A DNA stretch of 57,848 nucleotides, from the NCBI GenBank assembly GCA_002749065.1, contig PDTX01000011.1:1-57848 (forward strand), read 5' to 3'. A model generated the notes under the pieces. The model saw nothing but the letters and a program-made list of their open reading frames with translations. It made no database searches and was not told where the DNA came from. Shown here one piece after another: positions 50,988 to 57,848 of the stretch. Both the position numbers and the translations under genes were made by a program. The DNA is from Bacteroidia bacterium (GTDB lineage: Bacteria > Bacteroidota > Bacteroidia > Bacteroidales > CAJPTX01). The stretch's first letter is position 1, and every line of letters begins with the position of its first letter.

Positions 50988-51500
50988 CTACACCCCCAGC
51001 CGCAGGTACTCCCACGTGTTGCCGCAGCGCTCAACGTAGCGCACGAGGTCGCACCCCGCGATGACCAGCGTCGCGCGGTTGTCGTTGGGGTGGAACCCCA
51101 CGGCCTCCGCGCCCCTGAGCGAGTCGTCCAGGTAGAGATGCACGTGCTGCTCCGCATCGTGGACCAGCCCCAGGGGCGAGACCGACCCCGGCCGCACACC
51201 CAGGTACTTCCCCATCCTCTTCTCCGAGGCGAAGGAGAGCTTCCCCTGCTTCAGCATGCCCTCGAGCGAGCGGATATCCGCCTGATTATGACCATCTAGC
51301 ACCAGCAGGTAGTGCCGGTTGCCCTTGTGGTTGCGCAGGAAGAGGTTCTTGCAGTGCCGACAGTCCAGGTCCTTCCACTGCTCCATGGCCAGCTCTATCG
51401 TCGGGATGGGCGGATGCTCATGGTAATCGAAGTCGATACCCAGCTCCGCCAGGCGTGCGTATACCGCCGGGTCGCCAACCATCTGCTCATGCATCTCCAT
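50988..51500 (-). CDS. Prolyl-tRNA deacylase, ProX/YbaK family
   Basis: Hydrolyses Ala (and related) mischarged tRNA-Pro in trans. It has 170 residues, with CRHCKNLFLRNHKGNRHYLL (substrate/tRNA-binding Lys region), EKRMGKYLGVRPGSVSPLGL and the GFHPNDNRATLVIAGCDL end, all matching the free-standing ProXp-ala/PrdX group. It is transcribed alone from a TACCTTCG box (51536-51543), divergent from the AsmA-like gene. Confidence 0.9.
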   Translation of the reverse strand: MEMHEQMVGDPAVYARLAELGIDFDYHEHPPIPTIELAMEQWKDLDCRHCKNLFLRNHKGNRHYLLVLDGHNQADIRSLEGMLKQGKLSFASEKRMGKYLGVRPGSVSPLGLVHDAEQHVHLYLDDSLRGAEAVGFHPNDNRATLVIAGCDLVRYVERCGNTWEYLRLGV

Positions 51501-51535
51501 AGCGCGCTTCTCCTTACTATATTATATACCCTACG

Positions 51536-51543
51536 CGAAGGTA
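51536..51543 (-). promoter_or_regulatory. -7 box of the prolyl-tRNA deacylase gene
   Basis: TACCTTCG on the minus strand, a TAnnTTCG form 36 bases upstream of the ATG. Confidence 0.5.
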
Positions 51544-51584
51544 CATTTTCTGGGCCACTTGGCTACAGAAAGAGGGAAAATCGC

Positions 51585-51592
51585 TAATTTTG
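51585..51592 (+). promoter_or_regulatory. -7 box of the AsmA-like gene
   Basis: TAATTTTG, an exact TAnnTTTG match 43 bases before the ATG. It diverges from the deacylase promoter in a 134-base spacer. Confidence 0.6.
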
Positions 51593-51634
51593 TCGCTGAC
51601 TTTCATACAGCCAACATAGGCGGGGGTTTTTATC

Positions 51635-54319
51635 ATGCGACTGGTACGGGGCGTTCGACTTCTTATCTACCTTCTATGCATCCTGATGCTGCTGGGGCTG
51701 GTGGCCGTGAGCGGGCTCTTCCTCCTGGAGAAGCAGTGGGGGGGTGTGGTGGTCCAAAAGGTCCTCGAGCAGGTCAACCAGCAGCTGCGTATCCCCATCA
51801 AAACCAGCGGGGTAGACTTCACCTTCTTCGCGGACTTCCCCCGGGCCAGCATCCGGCTGCGCGACGTCCGCATCGCCACGCTCCGCAAGGGGCAGACCGA
51901 CGTGCCGGAGGGCGAGGAGCTACTCCAGGCCCAATCCCTCCTGCTGGTGCTCAACCCCTTCGACCTACTCCGCGAGGAGTACCGCGTAGTGGCCCTACAC
52001 GTGGCCAAGGGTGCGCTCCGGCTGCAGGAGCACAAGGACGGCAGCAACAACTACACCCTGGAGCTACCCCCCCCGAGCGACACCGTGCCAAAGGGCGCAA
52101 CATCCTGGGCCATAGAGGGTTTCGAGCTGGAGGACATGCGAACATCCTACCTCGACGCGCGCAGCGACCTCAAGCTCCACCTACGGCTCGACGAGCTGAA
52201 GGCCAACGGTCGCTACCAGGGCCAGGTGCTGGGCCTACGCCTCAAGGGGGAGGGCACGCTCGAGGAAATCGCCCATGCGGGCAAGCCCTACGCCAAGGGC
52301 GAGGAGCTAGCCCTGGACGTGGAGCTACGCAACGACAGCCTCAAGCTGGAGAGCCCACGTAGCACGCTGGAAATCAACGGCAACAAGCTGGTGGGCGTAT
52401 GGTCGCTCTCGCACGAAAAGGGGGACCTGCATGCCCACATGGATGCCCCAGGGCTAGAGCTCGGCGAGATGCTCAAGCGCGCCCGGCAGCAGGGCTACAA
52501 GCTACCCGAAGGGCTGGAGCTAGACGGGCAACTGGCGGCCGGGGTCGACATCCACGGCATCGCACGCAAGGGGCAAAGGCTCGCCATCACGGTCACGGCG
52601 CAGAGCAAAGGCGCGCTGGACCTCAGCTACAAGGGCGAGGACTACCGCATCACCCGCTTGGTCGGCACCTTCACCAACGGCGAGCGCGCCTCGGCCCAGA
52701 GCAGCCGCCTCGAGCTGCAGGAGTGCCACATCGCGCGCGGCAACTCGCACGCCGACCTAATGCTGCGCCTCACAAACCTCAAGCAACCAGCTATTTACGG
52801 ACGAATAGACCTCAGCGCGCAGGACAACGAATTTCCCCTCGGCGCGCTCGCCAAGTACGTACCCCACTACGACGAAATCGTGGCCAAGGGCGAGGGGATG
52901 GCTAGCCTCCAGAGCATGGACCACATCGGCGAGGAGCTACTACGCCGCATGAAAACCAAGATGACCGTCTCCTTCTCGGGGCTCACCGTCATTCCCGGCG
53001 GGGGGCAACGCCTCGACTCCCTCGCCGGGGCCGCCACCTTCAAGGACCGCGACCTGATTAAGGGCTCCATCCGCGCCAAATGGGGAGAGGCCGACATCGA
53101 CGTGGGGGTCAACGCCAAGCGCTTCTGGAGCCTGGCCACCGGCAAGGGGAAAACGGACTGGATAGTCAACACCACCATCAAGGGGTGGAGCATACCCGAC
53201 TACATCGTGCCGGACTGGGGCGAAGAAAAGGCTGAAAACCAGCACAATACGGATGAGAGAGGCACGGAGAGCGACGAGGGAGCAGAGCAGAAAGCCGAGC
53301 CGCAGCGCACCTTCTGGGACTACGTCGGCAGCATGCAGGGCAAGCTCGCCCTCAACAAATGCCTGTACCGCGGCGGGGTGGTCGACTCCCTCCAGGCCAG
53401 CTTCAGCGGCAACGGCGAGCAGGTCCTGGTCGACATCGCGCAGGGGCGCCTCTTCGACGGCCACATCCGCGGCAAGCTCGGCTTCCAGAGCCTGGGCACC
53501 GACCGCCAGCTGCTACGGGCCAACCTCTACCCGCAAAGCATTGACATTCAGCGGATATTCCGCCAGTTCGCCAACTTCGGCCAGCAGACCATCAAGGCCG
53601 AGAACATCAACGGCCGCCTGTCGGGCGAAATCACCGTGTACGCACCCTTCCGCGCCGGCGAGCTGCTCACCAAGGAGCTACGCCTACAGACCAAGGTGAA
53701 CATATACAAGGGCGCGCTCAGAGACCTCAAGGGCCTCGAGCAGCTCAGCCGCTTCATCGAGATGAAGGAGCTGCAGAACATCCGCTTCTCCACCCTCTCC
53801 AACACCATATCCGTCGAGAACGGCGAGCTACGAATACCCCAGATGGACGTGCGCTCATCGGCCCTCTCCCTCAGCCTCAGCGGGCGGCAACACTTCGACT
53901 CGCGCTACGAGTACCGCCTGCAGCTCAAGCTCGGCGACGTGCTATTCAACCGCTGGAAGCAACGCCGCGATGGGGCCGAGCAGAAGTCGCTGGAGAACCG
54001 AAAGAGCGGCGGGGGCTCGCTGTTCCTACGCATAGAGGGCGACTCCACGCGCATGAACGTCCACTACGATAGGGATGCGCTTAAGCAGCAGATTGCCAAG
54101 CGCTTCGCCCGCGAAGGCCAAGAGCTCAAAACGATATTCCAGGAGGAATTTGGCGGCAAAGCCAAGAAACAAGCACCAGAGGAGGAGAAGGGCCGCGCGC
54201 GCGTAATCTGGGACGAGGCCGACGACAAGGGCAACGCGGGCGAAACCCGCCCCCGGCAAAGCCCCGACGACGACCGCCCAAACCGGCGGAAGAAACCCAG
54301 CGTAATCTGGGACGAGTAG
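51635..54319 (+). CDS. AsmA-family protein
   Basis: It has 894 residues. One N-terminal transmembrane segment (LLIYLLCILMLLGLVAVSGL) is followed by a long periplasmic part of AsmA type: PIKTSGVDFTFFADFPRASI and IRLRDVRIATL at the start, and a C-terminal AsmA-like block (VDVRSSALSLSLSGRQHFD; MKELQNIRFSTLSNTISVEN). In this family such proteins bridge membranes or affect lipid transport and outer-membrane assembly. The last 60 residues are charged and disordered-looking and contain VIWDE twice, including at the very end. It converges on the next gene with a 13-base gap. Confidence 0.88.
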   Translation: MRLVRGVRLLIYLLCILMLLGLVAVSGLFLLEKQWGGVVVQKVLEQVNQQLRIPIKTSGVDFTFFADFPRASIRLRDVRIATLRKGQTDVPEGEELLQAQSLLLVLNPFDLLREEYRVVALHVAKGALRLQEHKDGSNNYTLELPPPSDTVPKGATSWAIEGFELEDMRTSYLDARSDLKLHLRLDELKANGRYQGQVLGLRLKGEGTLEEIAHAGKPYAKGEELALDVELRNDSLKLESPRSTLEINGNKLVGVWSLSHEKGDLHAHMDAPGLELGEMLKRARQQGYKLPEGLELDGQLAAGVDIHGIARKGQRLAITVTAQSKGALDLSYKGEDYRITRLVGTFTNGERASAQSSRLELQECHIARGNSHADLMLRLTNLKQPAIYGRIDLSAQDNEFPLGALAKYVPHYDEIVAKGEGMASLQSMDHIGEELLRRMKTKMTVSFSGLTVIPGGGQRLDSLAGAATFKDRDLIKGSIRAKWGEADIDVGVNAKRFWSLATGKGKTDWIVNTTIKGWSIPDYIVPDWGEEKAENQHNTDERGTESDEGAEQKAEPQRTFWDYVGSMQGKLALNKCLYRGGVVDSLQASFSGNGEQVLVDIAQGRLFDGHIRGKLGFQSLGTDRQLLRANLYPQSIDIQRIFRQFANFGQQTIKAENINGRLSGEITVYAPFRAGELLTKELRLQTKVNIYKGALRDLKGLEQLSRFIEMKELQNIRFSTLSNTISVENGELRIPQMDVRSSALSLSLSGRQHFDSRYEYRLQLKLGDVLFNRWKQRRDGAEQKSLENRKSGGGSLFLRIEGDSTRMNVHYDRDALKQQIAKRFAREGQELKTIFQEEFGGKAKKQAPEEEKGRARVIWDEADDKGNAGETRPRQSPDDDRPNRRKKPSVIWDE

Positions 54320-54332
54320 CCCCTACCCTCCC

Positions 54333-55112
54333 CTACTTACCGTCCTCCTGCTCCCGGGCGAAATCCTGAAAAAGGCTCGCCATCTGCGGCGTGAGCAAGG
54401 ACTCCCCCGTGTCCTCCACGTCCTTCAGCTCATTCTTCCGGTACACGTAGTGCACACCGTACTCCCGGCATCTATCCCGCGCCTGGCTCGGCGCTAGGCC
54501 CGAGAAGCTCTCCTCCACCTCGTTCCATATCGAGAGGATGATGGCATCGGCCGTATGCCGTAACTCGTTCAGCTGCAGGAGCGTACGGTTCGTATTCTGC
54601 TGGAAGACCTTCTGCCGCGTATAGCCGTCGAAGAACTGCTCGTACTGCACCTTCACCAGCGCGATGCTCGGGTTGGTGATCGGCACGCTCCCCTGGGCCG
54701 TGCGGTTGAACTCGCCGTCGATAATCTTCCGCCCCCACTCCACGATATCCTGGTCGGAGGCCAGCGAGGGTAGGCGCGTCTCCTCCTCCTCAATGCCGTA
54801 GAAGGTGCGCACCTTCGGGCTCAGCTCGCCCCGCAGAATCGCCATGTTCACCACCTGGATGAAGTGCGACACGTACAGCCGCGTCTTGCGCACCATATCC
54901 TGGTACTCCTGGCTCGAGTCGCTCTGCTGCTGGTAGGCCGTTCGGTAGCGCTGCGTGGCCTCAGTAAAACTATTGATGAAGAGCCCCAGCCGCGCGTAGG
55001 TGTCCTGCGTAAAGGCAAGCTCCTTGGGGTGCAGCTCTTTCCCCATATCGTGGGCCGCCTGCATGGCACGCAGCCGGGCTTTATCTGTATTGGGAAGGCG
55101 ACGGTACGGCAT
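54333..55112 (-). CDS. Conserved hypothetical Bacteroidales protein
   Basis: It has 259 residues, soluble and helical, with no signal peptide. It starts MPYRRLPNTDKARLRAMQAA, has a middle Gln/Ser-rich helix (YRTAYQQQSDSSQEYQDMVR), and FNRTAQGSVPITNPSIALVK in the second half. It is of a type I associate with conserved Bacteroidales proteins, but I know no function. A TACCTTCG box is at 55156-55163. It is probably monocistronic. Confidence 0.8.
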   Translation of the reverse strand: MPYRRLPNTDKARLRAMQAAHDMGKELHPKELAFTQDTYARLGLFINSFTEATQRYRTAYQQQSDSSQEYQDMVRKTRLYVSHFIQVVNMAILRGELSPKVRTFYGIEEEETRLPSLASDQDIVEWGRKIIDGEFNRTAQGSVPITNPSIALVKVQYEQFFDGYTRQKVFQQNTNRTLLQLNELRHTADAIILSIWNEVEESFSGLAPSQARDRCREYGVHYVYRKNELKDVEDTGESLLTPQMASLFQDFAREQEDGK

Positions 55113-55155
55113 AATCTACACTCTTTGAGAAGCTACGGAGATACCCGCTAATACG

Positions 55156-55163
55156 CGAAGGTA
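55156..55163 (-). promoter_or_regulatory. -7 box of the hypothetical gene at 54333-55112
   Basis: TACCTTCG on the minus strand, 44 bases upstream of the ATG. The rest of the spacer to 55391 holds nothing recognised. Confidence 0.5.
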
Positions 55164-55391
55164 GCAAAAAACGGATAAAAAAGCGCAAGCGCGGACGAAT
55201 AAATCCAAATAGAAGCTACGGCAACGCGGGCAAAGGGGCCCAAAATGGAGCCTCACGGCAGGAAAAAAGCCAAAGCGCCGCGCGGACTAGCAGGCCGACT
55301 ACAGGCAAAGATAATGCCAAAACAGCATGCGAAAGGAGTTCATAAGCCGCAGGCTACTAGCCCTTTAATAGCGAAATATAGGCACAAAAGA

Positions 55392-55427
55392 GAGGGGGCC
55401 CCGCGGCGAATGCCACGGGGCCCCCTC
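55392..55427 (-). terminator. Terminator after the peroxiredoxin gene
   Basis: A 12-bp perfect GC stem (55392-55403 with 55416-55427), extended inward by three more pairs past a mismatch. On the minus strand it is followed by TCTTTTG. It begins 41 bases after the stop codon. Confidence 0.85.
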
Positions 55428-55467
55428 GGGCTATCAAAGCTGCGGGCCGAAGGCCGCTAGCGAAGTC

Positions 55468-56127
55468 CTACTTCTTCGACTCGGTGAAGGTGATATACCA
55501 ATCCTTGGTCTTCTCCTTCTTCTGCGCGTACAGCGCCGCTACGCCCTCCATGTCCTCGGGGGCATGCTGCAGCACGTCGCAACCGGGCTGCCAGTCGAGC
55601 GGCGTGGCGATGGGCCCCTGGTCGGTCAGCTGCAGCGCCTTCAGGCAGCGCAGAATCTCGTCCATGTTACGGCCCACATTCAGCGGGTAGTACATGATGA
55701 GGCGCACCTTCTGCTTCGGGTCGATGAAGAACACCGTACGCACCGTGGCCACGCTCACCTCGCCAGGATGAATCATCCCGTAGAGCTTGGCCACCGCCAT
55801 GTTGATGTCCGCGATGATCGGGAAATTGATCTGCTGGCCCATCGTGTGCTTGAGGCTCTCCACCCAGCCGATGTGCGAGAATACGCTGTCGATACTCAGG
55901 CCCAAGAGCTTGGTGTTGAGCGCCGTAAACTCATCCTTGCGCTTCGCAAAGCCGCTCATCTCCGTGGAGCAAACCGGCGTGAAGTCGGCCGGGTGCGAAA
56001 AGAGTATCACCCACGAATCCTTGCAGTACTCCGAGAGCGTAACCCACCCCTCGGTGGTCTTCGCCTTGAAATCCGGTGCCGTATCGCCTATCAGGGGTAT
56101 CCTGGTCATCATCTCCTTCTCTTCCAT
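55468..56127 (-). CDS. 1-Cys (Prx6-type) peroxiredoxin
   Basis: Thiol peroxidase of 219 residues. The peroxidatic cysteine is C53 in HPADFTPVCSTEMSGF, with the SIDSVFSHIGWVESLK and ATVRTVFFIDPKQKVRLIMY segments and the long Prx6-type C-terminal extension (PGCDVLQHAPEDMEGVAAL). Other cysteines exist (C35, in CLKAL and in PGCDV), so a resolving partner cannot be excluded. It protects against hydrogen and organic peroxides in the cytoplasm. It is monocistronic, with a terminator after it. Confidence 0.93.
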   Translation of the reverse strand: MEEKEMMTRIPLIGDTAPDFKAKTTEGWVTLSEYCKDSWVILFSHPADFTPVCSTEMSGFAKRKDEFTALNTKLLGLSIDSVFSHIGWVESLKHTMGQQINFPIIADINMAVAKLYGMIHPGEVSVATVRTVFFIDPKQKVRLIMYYPLNVGRNMDEILRCLKALQLTDQGPIATPLDWQPGCDVLQHAPEDMEGVAALYAQKKEKTKDWYITFTESKK

Positions 56128-56309
56128 ATCTGTATGATTTTTATGTTCTCGTATGTAAAAGCCCGGGCGGAACCCTGTCCACCATCGGGATATTCATACT
56201 GAGTAACGATAAGCCTGCCCATTTTGTTCGGAATGCGCACCCAGACAGGGCTGCGAAGAGCAAGCCGGGCCCGCCACCGCGAACCTACACGTCATGGATA
56301 CCTCGGCGC

Positions 56310-56340
56310 AAAAAAAGCCCCCATCCCGGCCGGAATGGAG
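56310..56340 (-). terminator. Terminator of the rpmH operon
   Basis: On the minus strand a 9-bp stem (56332-56340 with 56319-56327), with two G-U pairs and a GGCC loop, is followed by GC and a run of seven T (56316-56310). It lies 48 bases after the stop of the basic secreted protein. Confidence 0.85.
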
Positions 56341-56388
56341 ACCCAATATCTGCGCCAAATCTGCACCAGCACCCCGCTGGCCCTAAGC

Positions 56389-57318
56389 CTACCTCCTGCG
56401 CCTCGACCGCCTGCCGTGCCGCCGCCTCTTGGGCGACTTCTCCTCGCTCGCCGCCGAGTCCACATTGCCCGGCTCCGTGCCGAAGGCCTCGCCCTCTATC
56501 GTGTAGGTCGGGATCTCGCCGTAGCCCCCGCGCGTCTTCCGGTCCTTCACCAGCACGTAGGTCCCCCCCTTCTTGATCACCTGCTTCTTGAGGCGCGTTT
56601 CCGCGTTCTGCCGCGCCCTGGCCATCGAGCCGCTCGTGCTCCGCGACTCGGCCTTCACCACCCCCTTCGGGTAGAGCCCATGCACCATGGCCTCATCCTC
56701 CGTCACGATCACGATGCGCCAGTCGCCCTCGTCGATGTCCTGCACCGCCAGGGCCGTGATCTTGTCGATGCGCCCATCCCTATATATTACACGGTTGACC
56801 CTGTCGCGCTTGAGCGACTTCGCCTTCCGCTCGCCCAGCGGGTAGAAGCTCACGCTGCGGCTGTTGACCACGCGGATGCGGCAGGCTATCCGCCGTCCCG
56901 ACACGGTCACCACCGTGTCGCTGGGCTCCTCCCGCCGCTCCTCCTTCGCCTCCTCTGCCGGCTCGCCATCGGCCGCCGGGCCCACCGGCTCCTCCGTCGC
57001 GGCGGCTGGGGCTACCGCCCCCGGCGCGGGCCGCGCCCTCCGGGGCTTGCGCCCCCGGCGAGCCTTCCCCTCCCCCGCCTTCCGGGGCTTCCGCCGCTTC
57101 TTCTTGCCACGCTTGCCACGGGACTTCCCCGGCTTCTTCCGCCCGGCGGGCGGCTCCTCCGCCCCCCGCTCCACCTGCTCGCCGCCCTCGTCCCCCATCG
57201 GCTCATCCTGGGCCAGCGCGGACGGGGAGAGCAACAGCAGGAGCGAAAGGCCGAGAGCCAGCAACCCGTGCAAGCCCCCAGCCCAAGAAAATGGAGATGC
57301 CCCTAGCCGACGCAGCAT
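56389..57318 (-). CDS. Exported protein with a very basic, low-complexity region
   Basis: It has 309 residues. A signal peptide (LLALGLSLLLLLSPSALAQ) is followed by an Asp/Glu-rich start, then about residues 58-105 that are almost all Lys, Arg, Gly and Pro (KKPGKSRGKRGKKKRRKPRK...), then an Ala/Pro/Glu linker. A folded part starts near residue 140: DTVVTVSGRRIACRIRVV, typical of small Bacteroidales periplasmic beta domains, with IYRDGRIDKI. The C-terminus is again Arg-rich. No family was recognised. It starts 14 bases after rpmH, presumably cotranscribed with it. Confidence 0.75.
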   Translation of the reverse strand: MLRRLGASPFSWAGGLHGLLALGLSLLLLLSPSALAQDEPMGDEGGEQVERGAEEPPAGRKKPGKSRGKRGKKKRRKPRKAGEGKARRGRKPRRARPAPGAVAPAAATEEPVGPAADGEPAEEAKEERREEPSDTVVTVSGRRIACRIRVVNSRSVSFYPLGERKAKSLKRDRVNRVIYRDGRIDKITALAVQDIDEGDWRIVIVTEDEAMVHGLYPKGVVKAESRSTSGSMARARQNAETRLKKQVIKKGGTYVLVKDRKTRGGYGEIPTYTIEGEAFGTEPGNVDSAASEEKSPKRRRHGRRSRRRR

Positions 57319-57332
57319 GGCGAAAGGCGCGC

Positions 57333-57494
57333 TTAGCGCTTCATCCCGCAGAACTCGTCGGACACCGTCAGCTTCTTGCGACCCTTCTTCCGGCGGGCCG
57401 CCAGCACGCGACGGCCGTTCGCGGTCGACATGCGCTTCCTGAAACCATGCTTGTTCTTCCGCTTCCTCACGGAGGGCTGATACGTTCTCTTCAT
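57333..57494 (-). CDS. rpmH: 50S ribosomal protein L34
   Basis: Small, very basic large-subunit protein of 53 residues from the ATG at 57494: [20 protein letters not shown], then [20 protein letters not shown]. An in-frame ATG nine codons upstream is rejected because it gives a non-family extension. A promoter with both halves lies upstream at 57576-57605. Gene order with dnaA/rnpA is not seen, as in other Bacteroidetes. Confidence 0.97.
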   Translation of the reverse strand: MKRTYQPSVRKRKNKHGFRKRMSTANGRRVLAARRKKGRKKLTVSDEFCGMKR

Positions 57495-57575
57495 CGCTAA
57501 TCGAACTTTATACGCTTCCACCTAGCGGCCAGACGGCATGCCTACCGCACGGGCTGACCCCTTTCAATTTCGGCG

Positions 57576-57605
57576 CGAAGTTAAACCATTTATCCAACAC
57601 TGCAA
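57576..57605 (-). promoter_or_regulatory. Promoter of rpmH
   Basis: On the minus strand TTG (57605-57603), a 19-base spacer, then TAACTTCG (57583-57576). Both parts fit the Bacteroidetes promoter, with the TTCG form of the -7 box. It is 82 bases before the ATG. Confidence 0.65.
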
Positions 57606-57749
57606 GGCCCGCCGCGCATTTCTGATGGCGGCCATCCGCGTGGCGCTTCCCCCCCAAATTTCCCCCATTTCCCCGGGGGGCCACCACCCGGAATCTCGCA
57701 GTTCGTCACCGAAGAACGTATGTTCATCAACCCGGAGGGCAATATGTCT

Positions 57750-57776
57750 CCCCCCCCCACAATTATGCTATCTTGC
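57750..57776 (+). promoter_or_regulatory. C9 tract next to a candidate -7 box
   Basis: Nine C (57750-57758) lie ten bases upstream of TATCTTGC (57769-57776), a -7-like box one base short of TAnnTTTG. The tract falls where the -33/-7 spacer would be. Confidence 0.35.
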
Positions 57777-57816
57777 ACCCGGTAAAAAAGCGATAAACTG
57801 CGTGCTGTGGGCGTAT

Positions 57817-57848
57817 ATGGCGGCACAAAAAAACTGGGGATTATGGAT
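57817..57848 (+). CDS. Start of a gene running off the right edge (weak)
   Basis: An ATG at 57817 opens a frame MAAQKNWGLW that runs to the window end. It lies 41 bases after the candidate -7 box and is divergent from rpmH. Only ten residues are visible, so no product can be named. Confidence 0.35.
   Translation, partial: MAAQKNWGLW

Noticed and set aside
57590..57826. 78-codon minus-strand frame at the right edge
   Set aside because: Low-complexity Gly/Pro product spanning the C9 tract and rpmH promoter; no coding support.

Overview
The window looks like chromosomal DNA of a GC-rich member of the Bacteroidales, probably Porphyromonadaceae-like. Four things point there: a type IX secretion (T9SS) type-A sorting domain ends the first protein; many genes have the Bacteroidetes -7 box TAnnTTTG (or a TAnnTTCG variant) just upstream; the order rpsU-xerC-hpf-tRNAs-tuf-tRNA-Trp-secE-nusG-rplKAJL-rpoBC is typical of the group; and the long-form IspG and the acnA-icd-gltA cluster are also typical. 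The genus is inference.

Layout. 0-0.9 kb: 3' end of a secreted InlB-repeat protein with a terminator. 1.1-7.2 kb: dxs, facing a convergent ispG-asnA-asd operon (isoprenoid precursor synthesis, asparagine, and aspartate-family amino acids). 7.2-21.9 kb: the large transcription/translation block on the minus strand, with five tRNA genes. 22-25.7 kb: a cysS / thioredoxin-like / M48 peptidase operon. 25.8-36.6 kb: a mixed accessory stretch with a radical SAM protein, a lipoprotein, cytidine deaminase, SufE plus a MIP18-type Fe-S assembly factor, a nuclease-fold secreted protein, a SUFU-domain protein, two tandem DUF4846 proteins, QueH and several unrecognised genes. Some of these are visibly richer in A+T than their neighbours. 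It ends in about 0.87 kb without a convincing gene but with a good orphan promoter.

36.6-42.1 kb: acnA-icd-gltA-mnmD, the oxidative entry of the TCA cycle (oxaloacetate to 2-oxoglutarate) plus a tRNA-modification enzyme. 42.1-50.2 kb (minus strand): an apparent operon of a cyclic-nucleotide-domain/aspartase fusion, DUF4254, a family 9 glycosyltransferase, QueF and a large outer-membrane-type protein. 50.2-57.8 kb: NlpE-like lipoprotein, ProX-type deacylase, AsmA-like protein, a conserved hypothetical, 1-Cys peroxiredoxin, a very basic secreted protein and rpmH. The start of a further gene runs off the right edge.

Most of the window is housekeeping. The parts most worth a second look are the terminator-like hairpin touching the 5' end of tRNA-Trp between tuf and secE, the aspartase fusion with an unusual catalytic loop, the possible orphan immunity-type genes at 30.5-35.7 kb, the orphan promoter near 36.0 kb, and two G9/C9 tracts placed where slippage would matter. 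No CRISPR array, insertion sequence, prophage or rRNA gene was seen. All assignments are from reading sequence and translations; no database search was run.
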